This document shows, piece after piece, positions 25,044-33,699 of a stretch of DNA of 64,000 nt. A program made the translations under genes and the position numbers. The DNA lies in assembly GCA_018715345.1 (NCBI GenBank), contig DVLT01000046.1, positions 1 through 64,000 on the forward strand, given 5' to 3'. The DNA is from Candidatus Onthocola gallistercoris (GTDB lineage: Bacteria; Bacillota; Clostridia; Lachnospirales; Lachnospiraceae). Each line of letters begins with the position of its first letter. Position 1 is the stretch's first letter. Under the pieces are notes generated by a model. That model had not been told where the DNA came from. It did not search any database and saw nothing but the letters and a program-made list of their open reading frames with translations.

Positions 25044-26165
25044 ATGCGTCGGGAAGAACTTAGAACGCCTTGCTATATCATTGACCGGCAGAAGATCGAA
25101 AACAATCTGAAGCAGCTGAAAGGGATAAAGGAAGCCACCGGCTGCCATATCCTGCTGGCCCAGAAAGCCTTTTCCATGTACAGCCTTTACCCGCTTATCG
25201 GCGAATATCTGGACGGGGCCACGGCCAGCGGACTGTATGAAGCCCGGCTCGGCTATGAAGAGATGGGCAAAGAAAATCACATCTTTTCCCCGGCTTATAG
25301 ACCCGAGGAGATGGATGAGATCCTCCGTTACTGCGATCATATCGTATTTAATTCCCTGAGCCAGCTGGAAAAGTACAGGGCCAAAGTGAAAGCTGCCGGA
25401 CGGAGCGCGGGCCTTCGGATCAATCCGGAATGTTCCACCCAGGAAGATCATGCCATCTATGATCCCTGCGCCCCCTATTCCAGACTGGGGGTGACGGCGG
25501 ACAAGCTGGCGGCGGAAGCGCTGGAAGGGGTGGATGGCCTCCATTTCCACACATTGTGCGAGCAGAACGCAGATGCGTTGGCAGTTACCCTGAAAGCGGT
25601 GGAGGAAAAGTTCGGTGTTTATATGCGTGGCATGAAGTGGATCAATTTCGGCGGCGGACACCATATCACCCGGCCGGATTACGACCGGGAGCTGTTGAAA
25701 CGCTGTATTACCCATGTACAGGATACTTACGATGTACAGGTTTATCTGGAGCCGGGGGAAGCAGTGGCCCTCATGGGCGGCGAGCTTCGCACTCAGGTGC
25801 TGGAGGTCGTGGAGAACGGGATGCCCATTGCCATATTGGACACATCGGCGGCCTGTCATATGCCGGATGTGTTGGAAATGCCCTATCGTCCGCCCCTTGC
25901 CGCCTCCGGTAAGCCAGGCGAAAAGGGCTGGACCTGCCGTCTGACCGGCCCCACCTGTCTGGCCGGAGATGTGATCGGAGACTATTCTTTTGACCGGCCT
26001 CTCAAGGCGGGAGATGTGTTGGAATTTGAAGATATGGCCATTTATACGATGGTGAAAAACAACACCTTTAACGGTATGCGTCTCCCGGATATCGTACTGG
26101 ATGACGGTCAGGACTGTCGGGTGGTACGCTGTTTCGGTTATGAAGATTTTAAACAGAGACTGTAA
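25044..26165 (+). CDS. nspC: carboxynorspermidine/carboxyspermidine decarboxylase
   Basis: A 373-residue PLP enzyme of the alanine-racemase fold. The Schiff-base lysine is in HILLAQKAFSMYS (about residue 41). Other family motifs are GLHFHTLCEQNAD, INFGGGHHITRPDYD, YLEPGEAV and the C-terminal TCLAGDVIGDYSFDRPL around the active-site Cys. It removes CO2 from carboxyspermidine to give spermidine, the last step of the pathway set up by the previous gene. A terminator follows. Confidence 0.92.
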   Translation: MRREELRTPCYIIDRQKIENNLKQLKGIKEATGCHILLAQKAFSMYSLYPLIGEYLDGATASGLYEARLGYEEMGKENHIFSPAYRPEEMDEILRYCDHIVFNSLSQLEKYRAKVKAAGRSAGLRINPECSTQEDHAIYDPCAPYSRLGVTADKLAAEALEGVDGLHFHTLCEQNADALAVTLKAVEEKFGVYMRGMKWINFGGGHHITRPDYDRELLKRCITHVQDTYDVQVYLEPGEAVALMGGELRTQVLEVVENGMPIAILDTSAACHMPDVLEMPYRPPLAASGKPGEKGWTCRLTGPTCLAGDVIGDYSFDRPLKAGDVLEFEDMAIYTMVKNNTFNGMRLPDIVLDDGQDCRVVRCFGYEDFKQRL

Positions 26166-26180
26166 ATATCCGATAATGGG

Positions 26181-26222
26181 AGAAGCCTTTCGCGCCGTCA
26201 AAGACACGAAAGGCTTCTTTTA
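26181..26222 (+). terminator. terminator of the polyamine operon
   Basis: The 12-bp perfect stem AGAAGCCTTTCG (26181-26192) pairs with 26207-26218, followed by TTTTAT. Confidence 0.85.
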
Positions 26223-26267
26223 TGATGCCTGGCATCATGGAAGAGTAGAGCAGTGAAGAAAAAAACG

Positions 26268-26627
26268 TCAGGAGATATTGTGTACAGGACTTTTGATATA
26301 TCCCAATTCTGTCAGTTCCCGGGCCCGTTCTCGGAGCTTTTCACGGCCGGAATCATTGAGCATCCTGTATATATTGAGAAGATTTTTTTCGTCTTCCGGA
26401 ATGGGGGTATTTGCCAGATTCGGCGTGTCCTCCCATCCCATCAGATAACCAGGGGAACAGCACAGAACCCGGGACAGGGCTTCGATCTTGTCAATTCCCA
26501 TATTCTGTATCTCTCCGCTCTCATAACGGGAAATCGTACCTTCAGACACATTCAGCGCCCGTGCGACTTCCTTCATCGTCAGCCCCAGTTCCAGACGGCG
26601 GGCTTTGATAATATCTTGAACTTTCAT
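26268..26627 (-). CDS. XRE-family transcriptional regulator
   Basis: A 119-residue repressor-like protein. Residues 5-63 form an HTH_3 domain (ARRLELGLTMKEVARALNV, then EGTISRYESGEIQNMG and ALSRVLCCSPGYLMGWED). The C-terminal half is helical (EDEKNLLNIYRMLNDSGREKL), a form common in small clostridial phage-like repressors. GAGGT lies nine bases before the ATG. It diverges from the small HTH gene at 26849, and the 221-bp gap should hold its operators. Confidence 0.88.
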   Translation of the reverse strand: MKVQDIIKARRLELGLTMKEVARALNVSEGTISRYESGEIQNMGIDKIEALSRVLCCSPGYLMGWEDTPNLANTPIPEDEKNLLNIYRMLNDSGREKLRERARELTELGYIKSPVHNIS

Positions 26628-26770
26628 GTGATTACCTCATTAATTATTCATATAATATGCAGTCAGATCCTATGAAGCAGTACTGGATACAGAGATCCGA
26701 ATCTGTTTTTAATCTTACTACAATAGTTGCAAAAAAGCAAGATAGAAATGCGAATAAGAAAAAATATGAG

Positions 26771-26829
26771 TTGACATATTGAAAAAATCTGTTAATATTA
26801 AATAAAAGACAACTTGCGTATACACAAGT
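26771..26829 (+). promoter_or_regulatory. promoter and operator of the small HTH gene
   Basis: TTGACA (26771-26776) and TAATAT (26793-26798), spacer 16. Just downstream is a near-perfect dyad ACTTGCGTATACACAAGT (26812-26829) at the expected transcription start, suited to a repressor. The half-site CTTGCG recurs after the gene. Confidence 0.65.
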
Positions 26830-26848
26830 CTTGCAGAGGGAAAGCAAT

Positions 26849-27061
26849 ATGGTGAATATGAATAAAATTAATGTCCAAATTCAAAAGACGGGCATATCAT
26901 TTGCCCAAATCGCAGAAAAATTGGGGATAGACACGGAAGTTTTGGATAAAAAACTTCATCAGAAAGACGGAGAAATTCTGACGGTTCGGGAAGCGCATGA
27001 GATCGTCAAGATTTTAAAGCTTCCCAGGGAACAGGCGTCAGATATTTTTTTTGCCAAATAA
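26849..27061 (+). CDS. small HTH (XRE-like) protein, probable Cro-type regulator
   Basis: A 70-residue protein reading MVNMNKINVQIQKTGISFAQ, then IAEKLGIDTEVLDKKL and VREAHEIVKILKLP, a minimal five-helix XRE fold. The start at 26849 is preferred because AGAGGGA (26836-26842) is six bases upstream; an ATG at 26831 would place the site inside the gene. It is divergent from a repressor gene and is flanked on both sides by CTTGCG palindromes. With no terminator after it, it may lead into the peptide transporter operon and regulate it. Confidence 0.7.
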   Translation: MVNMNKINVQIQKTGISFAQIAEKLGIDTEVLDKKLHQKDGEILTVREAHEIVKILKLPREQASDIFFAK

Positions 27062-27077
27062 CTTGCGAAAACGCAAG
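27062..27077. promoter_or_regulatory. second CTTGCG palindrome, between the small HTH gene and dppB
   Basis: CTTGCGAAAACGCAAG is a perfect 6-bp-arm dyad starting right after the stop codon. It shares the half-site with the dyad at 26812-26829 and is probably bound by the same regulator. Confidence 0.6.
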
Positions 27078-27195
27078 AAACAAGGAGGGGAGAAGGCATA
27101 TTTTGGGGAGCTGAGACGGAAAGATGGGAGTGATGCAAAAAACATAGAGATTCGTGGACTTAAAATGAGGGACATCGATTATAGGGGGTATAAGA

Positions 27196-28155
27196 TTGAT
27201 CAAATTTTTTTTAAAAAAGCTGCTGGAGTACTTTGTGATCCTTCTGGTGGTCAGCTTTATCATGTTTTTCATGATACATCTGTCGCCGACGGATCCTGTA
27301 TCCGTCATTCTGGGCGGCAAGGCCAGTACGGCTGAGCAGATCGCCAATGCCCGGGCAAAATTTCATCTGGATGAACCGTTGGTCGTACAGTATTTTCTCT
27401 GGCTGAAGGGTGTTGTACAGGGAGACTTTGGGATCAGTTATAAATATCAGACATCCGTTCTGGATTCCATCGCAGCCCGGGCGCCTATCACCATGGGGCT
27501 GGTCATCGGGGCCTTTATCATCTCCATTTGTGTGGCCATTCCAATGGGCGTATTTTCCGCCATGAAAAAGAACAGCCTGGCAGACCGGTTCATCACACTC
27601 ACATCCCTTCTTTTATCGGCGATACCGCCGTTTCTTGTAAGTATCATCATCGTACTGATCCTTTCCCGGGTGGCGCCCTCATTCCCGGTAACTGGCGGAT
27701 ACAGCGGTGTGGACGGCTACATACAGCGTATCTTTTTTCCATGTATTGCCTTGGCCTTGGGGCGGATCACCATCATATCCCGGATCACCCGGTCCGGTAT
27801 GGCGGAACAGCTGGATTCGGCTTATGTGGAAACAGCCATTGCAAAGGGGATGCCGAGGAAAACCGTTGTATTTAAACATGCGCTCCGTCATGCCATCATC
27901 CCGGTACTGTCCATACTGAGTGTACAGGTGGGAGCCATGATCGTGGGGGCGGTGCTTGTGGAAAGCGTTTTTTCCCTTTCCGGCATCGGTACACTTTTGA
28001 TCGACAGTATCAAATCCAGTGATTATCCGGTGGTCCAGGCGATCATCTTGATCCTTGTGGCCATTTTTCTCATATCCAGCACGGTGGCAGATCTGCTTTA
28101 TACGGTCATCGATCCAAGGATACGGACCGGATCAGGAAAGAAGGTGGAGGCATGA
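27196..28155 (+). CDS. oligopeptide/dipeptide ABC transporter permease 1 (DppB/OppB type)
   Basis: A 319-residue inner permease with an N-terminal membrane helix, the periplasmic signature HLSPTDPVSVILGGKAST and the EAA loop YVETAIAKGMPRKTVVFKHALR. Six hydrophobic segments fit the BPD_transp_1 fold. The start is TTG at 27196, chosen because AGGGGGT lies seven bases upstream and no ATG fits. First gene of a transporter operon whose stop overlaps the next start (ATGA). It forms the channel with the next gene product. Confidence 0.92.
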   Translation: MIKFFLKKLLEYFVILLVVSFIMFFMIHLSPTDPVSVILGGKASTAEQIANARAKFHLDEPLVVQYFLWLKGVVQGDFGISYKYQTSVLDSIAARAPITMGLVIGAFIISICVAIPMGVFSAMKKNSLADRFITLTSLLLSAIPPFLVSIIIVLILSRVAPSFPVTGGYSGVDGYIQRIFFPCIALALGRITIISRITRSGMAEQLDSAYVETAIAKGMPRKTVVFKHALRHAIIPVLSILSVQVGAMIVGAVLVESVFSLSGIGTLLIDSIKSSDYPVVQAIILILVAIFLISSTVADLLYTVIDPRIRTGSGKKVEA

Positions 28156-29063
28156 AGAAAAAGAAATCGGAAGGTACGTTGTTTACCATACCTGTCATCG
28201 TTTCCATGATCTTACTGATCATCATCCTGTTGGCCACATTGCTGGCGCCGGTCATCGCGCCCTATGATCCGGATAAGTTGGATCTGAAAAATGTATTTGC
28301 CGGTCCTTGCGCCGAGCATCTGCTGGGCACGGATAAGACTGGTCGGGATATACTCTCAAGACTGCTTTACGGCGGACGGATGACATTGACCGGCGCTTTT
28401 GCCATTGTGGGCATATCCATCGTCATTGGCGTGCCGGTGGGACTTTTGGCCGGTTATTACGGCGGTAAAGTGGATAAGGTGCTTATGCGGATCACCGATG
28501 TGATCATCGCCTTTCCTCCGCTGCTTTTGGCATTCATTTTTGCTGCCGCCTTTGGCCGTGGATTTTCCAAGGCAGTCATGGCTTTGGGCATCATCTATGT
28601 GCCCATGCTGTCCAAACTGGTCCGGTCGTTGGTGCTGATGGAGCGGAATAAAACCTACGTGGAGGCTGCCCGGTCCATCGGATACGGAACCGGGCGTATA
28701 TTATTCGGCCATATCCTTCCAAATTGCCTGCCCACCATGCTGGTACAGCTGACATTGGATATCGGAACGGCTATACTGGATCTGGCCTCCATGAGTTTTC
28801 TGGGACTGGGTGTCCAGGCGCCAACATCCGACTGGGGCGCCATGCTGGAGGATGGAAGGATCTATCTGACCACTTATCCACTGCAGGCATTGGCGCCGGG
28901 AATCGTTATCGTGATCACAGTGGTGGCGCTTAACGTATTTTGCGATGGCGTCCGTCAGTATATGAATCCGGTGGAGAGAAAACTTCCAAGTTACAGAAAA
29001 CTCCTGAAAAAAGGACTTATCTTCCAAGAGCAAAAGGGACAGGAGGGAGAACATGTCGGCTGA
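28152..29063 (+). CDS. oligopeptide/dipeptide ABC transporter permease 2 (DppC/OppC type)
   Basis: A 303-residue permease. The DppC signature is present: a cytosolic N-terminus, one helix (about 15-35), then LAPVIAPYDPDKLDL and HLLGTDKTGRDILSRLLYGGR, followed by five helices with the EAA loop YVEAARSIGYGTGRILFGHILPN. It heterodimerises with the preceding permease. Its 3' end overlaps the ATPase gene by 11 bases. Confidence 0.92.
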   Translation: MKKKKSEGTLFTIPVIVSMILLIIILLATLLAPVIAPYDPDKLDLKNVFAGPCAEHLLGTDKTGRDILSRLLYGGRMTLTGAFAIVGISIVIGVPVGLLAGYYGGKVDKVLMRITDVIIAFPPLLLAFIFAAAFGRGFSKAVMALGIIYVPMLSKLVRSLVLMERNKTYVEAARSIGYGTGRILFGHILPNCLPTMLVQLTLDIGTAILDLASMSFLGLGVQAPTSDWGAMLEDGRIYLTTYPLQALAPGIVIVITVVALNVFCDGVRQYMNPVERKLPSYRKLLKKGLIFQEQKGQEGEHVG

Positions 29064-30048
29064 ATTATTGAAGATCGATCATCTGAGAGTGGACTTGATA
29101 TCGGTGCGAGGTGTCTATCATACCGTACGGGATGTGAGCCTGTCCTTAAATGAAGGGGAGATCCTAGGTGTTGTGGGGGAGAGCGGCTGCGGCAAGACTA
29201 TGACAGCCAAATCCATTTTAAGACTCCATGATGAGAAACGGACTTTTTATCGTGGAGACATCCATCTGTATCGGGACGGACGGGAGGAAAATATTTTGAC
29301 CATGGACAAAAAAAGGCTGGGCACACTGAGGGGACGGGAGATCGCCATGGTGTTCCAGGACCCCATGACCACGTTGAACCCGTTGCTCACCGTGGGTGAA
29401 CAGATCATGGAATCTTTGCGCTATCATTTGCATATGGACAAGGAGGCGGCAAAGAAACGGGCGGTGGAATTGCTGGAAATGGTGGGCATCCATCCGGGGG
29501 ATAAACGGATGCGCCAATATCCCTTTGAGTTCAGCGGCGGTATGCTCCAGCGGGCGTCCATTGCCATGGCATTGGCATGTAACCCCAGATTACTGATCGC
29601 CGATGAGCCGACCACAGCTTTGGATGTGACCATGCAGGCCCAGATACTGGATCTTTTGCAGGATCTGCAGAAAAAGCTGGGCATGAGTATCCTGCTGATC
29701 ACCCACAATTTCGGCGTGGTGGCGGAAATATGTGACCGGGTGGCAGTCATGTATGCGGGTCAGATCGTGGAGTCGGGTGAGGTCCACGAAATCTTCCATC
29801 ATCCTTCCCATCCCTATACAAAAGATCTGATCAACGGTATTCCAAAAACCGGTCGGAAGGAAAAATATCTGGTGACGATCCCCGGAACGCCGCCCCAGTT
29901 AAATCAGGAGATCACCGGGTGCGCCTATGCCCAAAGATGCAGCCAGGCAGAAGATCAGTGTTGTCGCCAGGAACCGGAGACAGTACGTTTATCCCCTGCC
30001 CACACTTCCAAATGCCATCAAAACTTAAAGACAGAGAAAGTGGGGTGA
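29053..30048 (+). CDS. oligopeptide/dipeptide ABC transporter ATPase 1 (DppD/OppD type)
   Basis: A 331-residue ATPase. Walker A is GESGCGKTMTAKSIL, Q-loop MVFQDPMTTLNPL, signature FSGGMLQRASIAMAL, Walker B LLIADEPTTALDVTMQ and switch THNFG. The oligo_HPY C-terminal domain has GCAYAQRCSQAEDQCC, the cysteine set that binds an Fe-S cluster in OppD/OppF-type proteins. It pairs with the next gene product to power uptake. Confidence 0.92.
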   Translation: MSAELLKIDHLRVDLISVRGVYHTVRDVSLSLNEGEILGVVGESGCGKTMTAKSILRLHDEKRTFYRGDIHLYRDGREENILTMDKKRLGTLRGREIAMVFQDPMTTLNPLLTVGEQIMESLRYHLHMDKEAAKKRAVELLEMVGIHPGDKRMRQYPFEFSGGMLQRASIAMALACNPRLLIADEPTTALDVTMQAQILDLLQDLQKKLGMSILLITHNFGVVAEICDRVAVMYAGQIVESGEVHEIFHHPSHPYTKDLINGIPKTGRKEKYLVTIPGTPPQLNQEITGCAYAQRCSQAEDQCCRQEPETVRLSPAHTSKCHQNLKTEKVG

Positions 30049-30052
30049 CGGG

Positions 30053-31045
30053 ATGAAAAACGACGTTTTTTTAAAGGCGGAACATATAAAAAAATATTAC
30101 GAAAACAGTAAGGCGGGTAAATCAGGGAAGAAATGGGTGAAGGCCCTGGATGACGTGACTTTGGATATCCATAAAGGAGAACTGGTGGGCGTTGTGGGGG
30201 AAAGCGGATGCGGCAAATCCACCCTGGCCCGATGTATCATGCATCTGATCCCGGTGACGGAAGGCCAGATCTTGTTTGACGGAGAAAATATCACCGACTA
30301 TTCTCCGGCAAAGATGGCTCCGGTGCGAAGGAAGATGCAGATGGTCTTTCAAAATCCTTATTCATCCTTTAATCCGAAAAAATCCATCTGGGCTTCCCTG
30401 ACGGAAGTGGGACGGTTTTATGGTATGTCTCAGAAGGAGATCGAAGCCCGGATCGCAAAACTGCTGGAGTACGTGAATCTGGAAGAAAGCATGATCCGGC
30501 GCCGCCCCAATGAACTGAGCGGCGGTCAGCTCCAAAGGCTGGCCATCGTCCGTGCCCTGATCATCAGTCCGGACTTTCTCATGGCCGATGAACCGGTATC
30601 GGCGCTGGATGTGTCGGTACAGGCCCAGATCTTAAACATTTTAATGGATCTGAAAGAAAAAGAAAACATGACCATGATGTTCATATCCCACGAATTGACA
30701 GTGGTGGAACATATCAGCGACTATGTGGTGGTCATGTATTTGGGGACGATAGTTGAAAGGGGCAATGTGAAGGACATTTTCTACGAACCGAAACACCCCT
30801 ATACAAAGGCTTTGCTGGCCTCAAAGCCAAGGGAGGATCCATCGGATCCGAAAAAGCGGGTGCTGCTAAAAGGGGAGATACCCAATGCGTTGAATGTGCC
30901 GGAAGGATGCCGTTTCTGGCCTCGCTGTCCCGAATATAAAAAGGGCGTCTGCGATGCAGAAAGACCCCTGGAGGAAAAGGTTAAAGACGGCCATTTTGTA
31001 ACCTGTCACTTATGGCAGGATAAAGGAGGAGGGAAAGAAACATGA
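30053..31045 (+). CDS. oligopeptide/dipeptide ABC transporter ATPase 2 (DppF/OppF type)
   Basis: A 330-residue ATPase with Walker A GESGCGKSTLARCI, Q-loop MVFQNPYSSFNPKKS, signature LSGGQLQRLAIVRAL, Walker B LMADEPVSALDVSVQ and a C-terminal oligo_HPY segment with CRFWPRCPEYKKGVC. It is the second nucleotide-binding subunit of the importer. It overlaps the binding-protein gene by four bases (ATGA), so the whole transporter is a tightly coupled unit. Confidence 0.92.
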   Translation: MKNDVFLKAEHIKKYYENSKAGKSGKKWVKALDDVTLDIHKGELVGVVGESGCGKSTLARCIMHLIPVTEGQILFDGENITDYSPAKMAPVRRKMQMVFQNPYSSFNPKKSIWASLTEVGRFYGMSQKEIEARIAKLLEYVNLEESMIRRRPNELSGGQLQRLAIVRALIISPDFLMADEPVSALDVSVQAQILNILMDLKEKENMTMMFISHELTVVEHISDYVVVMYLGTIVERGNVKDIFYEPKHPYTKALLASKPREDPSDPKKRVLLKGEIPNALNVPEGCRFWPRCPEYKKGVCDAERPLEEKVKDGHFVTCHLWQDKGGGKET

Positions 31046-32685
31046 AAAGAAAAATGAGTATGTTTGCGGCGTTTATTTTGGTAGTATCTTTACTGGCCGG
31101 CTGCACGGCTTCCGACGAGACGACGGCCCCGGAGACCGGCGGCGAAACGACAGCCCAGACCGGCACAGAAGCGGTAGAAGCCGATTCGACAACGATCAAC
31201 ATCGGCTTGGCCGATGAAATCGTATCCATGGATCCGGCCTATTCCTATGATCAGCTGACCAATCAGGTGGTCAATCAGGTGACCCAGGGACTTTTATATC
31301 TGGACTACGACAATAATATCCAGCCCCAGCTCTGCTCCGAATGGGAGGCTGTAGACGCCACCACCTATGTTTATCAGATCCGCCCGGATATATGTTTTTC
31401 CGACGGTTCGCCCATGACCATGGAAGATGTGCTTTATTCCGTCCAGCGTCATATGGATTCCAACGTGGCCTCCTATCTGGCCTGGATGTTCGCCAATGTG
31501 GAAAGCATTGAACAGACCGGCGACTGGGAAATGACCGTCAAACTTTCCAAGCCGGACGCTGCATGGCAGTATTCCTTTGCCACTACAGCCGGACATATCA
31601 TCAAGAAAGAATATTGTGAAGCCCATCCGGACGATTTCGGCTCCCCGTCCGTCGGCGTGATCGGGACCGGTCCTTATGTTTTGGATAGCTGGACAACCGG
31701 AAGCGAGATCAAACTGAAAGCCAATGAAAATTACTGGGATACGGAAAATACACCGGTGATCACCGATATCACTTTCCGGATCATCACCGATGCCAATACC
31801 CAGGCGGCAGCCCTTACAAGCGGCCAGATCGATTATATGCTGGATCCGCCCACAGAAATGTTGAGTACTCTGGAAGAAGCGGAAAATCTGAATGTTTCCC
31901 AGGTGGAAGGCTGGACCGTGCTTTTCATGGCCATGAACTGCCAACAGGGGCCGTTCAGTGATATCAATGTGCGTATGGCAACCGCCTATGCCTTGGATAA
32001 GGATTCCCTTTATGAATCCGTTCTCCAGGATAACGGTGGATACGCGAAAAACGGCGTTCCCTTTGCTTCAGCCCTTTACGGTCAGGAGGCAGAATCCTGG
32101 GAAGCCTTTGCTGAAAACGCCCAGGATTACAAAAACGATCTGGAACTGGCAAAGGAATATATGGCCCAGTCCGAATATCCGGATGGCTTTGAGTGTACGT
32201 TGTACACCAACCAGGACTCCATGTACAATTCCATCTGCCTGTATGTTCAGTCTGCATTGTCCGAACTGGGCATCACTGTGAGTATCGAGCAGCTGACCAG
32301 CGATGAAATGTATAATATCCAGTTTGGTTCCACCAGGGATTACGATCTGGCCATGGTACGTTGGACAGCCGATTATCCGGATGTGACCGGACAGCTTTAT
32401 CCGCTGTTCTACTCGGCAAATATCGCTGAAGGCGGCGGCAATACGGCCTGCTATAACAATCCGGAAGTGGATGCCCTGCTGGATGAACAGCTGGCTTCCA
32501 TCGACCTGGCGGAAAGAACCGAATTGATGCAGGAAGCATTGACCATGATCGGGGAAGATTGCCCGGTGGTATGCTTTGATTTCCCGTATAAGCGGATCGT
32601 CATGAATGAGCGGCTGACCGGTTTTGAGCCGAATGCCTCCATCACATGGAACTTCTTTGTAAAAGATTTGACACTTGCACAGTAA
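31042..32685 (+). CDS. peptide/nickel-type ABC transporter substrate-binding lipoprotein
   Basis: A 547-residue SBP_bac_5 protein. The signal peptide ends in the lipobox LLAGC (about 18-22), and a Thr/Glu/Ala-rich linker follows, so it is tethered outside the membrane. Domain motifs include MDPAYSYDQLTNQVVNQVTQ, GLLYLDYDNNI, FSDGSPMTMEDVLYSVQR and YALDKDSLYESVL. The ligand is probably a peptide or a small amide, but cannot be read directly. It follows the ATPase gene and precedes an amidase gene. Confidence 0.92.
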   Translation: MKRKMSMFAAFILVVSLLAGCTASDETTAPETGGETTAQTGTEAVEADSTTINIGLADEIVSMDPAYSYDQLTNQVVNQVTQGLLYLDYDNNIQPQLCSEWEAVDATTYVYQIRPDICFSDGSPMTMEDVLYSVQRHMDSNVASYLAWMFANVESIEQTGDWEMTVKLSKPDAAWQYSFATTAGHIIKKEYCEAHPDDFGSPSVGVIGTGPYVLDSWTTGSEIKLKANENYWDTENTPVITDITFRIITDANTQAAALTSGQIDYMLDPPTEMLSTLEEAENLNVSQVEGWTVLFMAMNCQQGPFSDINVRMATAYALDKDSLYESVLQDNGGYAKNGVPFASALYGQEAESWEAFAENAQDYKNDLELAKEYMAQSEYPDGFECTLYTNQDSMYNSICLYVQSALSELGITVSIEQLTSDEMYNIQFGSTRDYDLAMVRWTADYPDVTGQLYPLFYSANIAEGGGNTACYNNPEVDALLDEQLASIDLAERTELMQEALTMIGEDCPVVCFDFPYKRIVMNERLTGFEPNASITWNFFVKDLTLAQ

Positions 32686-32701
32686 TATTTGCACAGCAGG
32701 G

Positions 32702-32729
32702 GGGGCAGCCATACAGACTGCCCCTTTTT
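32702..32729 (+). terminator. intra-operon hairpin between binding protein and amidase
   Basis: GGGGCAG (32702-32708) and CTGCCCC (32718-32724) with TTTTT after it form an intrinsic terminator only 12 bases before the amidase ATG. It probably reduces amidase expression relative to the transporter. Confidence 0.75.
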
Positions 32730-32740
32730 CAGGAGGAAAA

Positions 32741-33661
32741 ATGATTCGATTAAACGCGCAGCGAGTATTTTATGAATGGAATCCGAAAAATCAGCCGGTG
32801 GTCAGCGTACAGCCTGGAGAAATCCTTGTGGTGGAGACAAATGACTGTTTTTCAGAGACTCTGACGGAAAAGGATGGCTGGAACATCACCTCCGGGGAAG
32901 TGGATGTATCCCTTTTAAATCCAATCACCGGTCCCATATGGGTGGAAGGCGCCGAACCGGGAGACATCCTGGCCATTACTATAGAAAAGATACAGTTTAA
33001 ACCCTATGCCGTGATCGCCAATCGGAAAAACTGCGGCATATTGGGAGAACAGTTTGAACGGACGACTTATAAGTATATGCGGATCGAAAAGGATCAGATA
33101 TGGTTTGACGACCGTCTGTCTGTCCCTGTGCGTCCCATGGTCGGGGTGATCGGCGTGACGCCAGTGGAACCGATCTCCACCCGGAAGATGGGAGACTGGG
33201 GCGGCAATATGGACAATAGTCGGATTGGGGAAGGAGCAACCCTGTATCTGCCTGTTCAGCTGGAGGGCGCTCTTTTTGGCATTGGTGATCTGCATGCCTG
33301 CATGGGGGACGGAGAGATGAACGGCAGTGCCATGGAAGCCGGCGGTTATGTGACACTGAAAGCTTCCCTGATAAAAGAAAGCAGTTTGAAACGGCCGGCC
33401 ATTTTGGACGAAACCCATTTTTATACGACAGCGACAGCCCGGGATGTTATGACAGCCATAAAATATGCCTGTGAAGATATGCTGGATATTTTGGCTTGTC
33501 AGACAGGGAAAGCCCGAGAAGAGCTGGCCATGCTGATGAGCGGCGTGGGAGATATGCAGATCTGCGTGGCGTGCAGCCCGGAAACGCAGACAGTACGATT
33601 CGCCATGCCCAGAAAAATATTGGAATTTTATGCAGGGGAATTTAAGCCTTTTCCAGAATAG
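32741..33661 (+). CDS. acetamidase/formamidase family amidohydrolase
   Basis: A 306-residue FmdA_AmdA-family protein. Motifs include EILVVETNDCFSE, NPITGPIWVEGAEPGD, the metal-site-like GDLHACMGDGEMNG (about 188-201) and AMEAGGYVTL. The family hydrolyses small amides to ammonia and the acid. AGGAGG is six bases before the ATG at 32741; upstream in-frame codons have no site. It follows a five-gene importer, so an imported amide may be its substrate; this is inference. The released ammonia would feed the glutamine synthetase genes next door. Confidence 0.85.
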   Translation: MIRLNAQRVFYEWNPKNQPVVSVQPGEILVVETNDCFSETLTEKDGWNITSGEVDVSLLNPITGPIWVEGAEPGDILAITIEKIQFKPYAVIANRKNCGILGEQFERTTYKYMRIEKDQIWFDDRLSVPVRPMVGVIGVTPVEPISTRKMGDWGGNMDNSRIGEGATLYLPVQLEGALFGIGDLHACMGDGEMNGSAMEAGGYVTLKASLIKESSLKRPAILDETHFYTTATARDVMTAIKYACEDMLDILACQTGKAREELAMLMSGVGDMQICVACSPETQTVRFAMPRKILEFYAGEFKPFPE

Positions 33662-33699
33662 GAAATGATGGCCTTGGTGGTAGGAATTAGCTATTAGAT

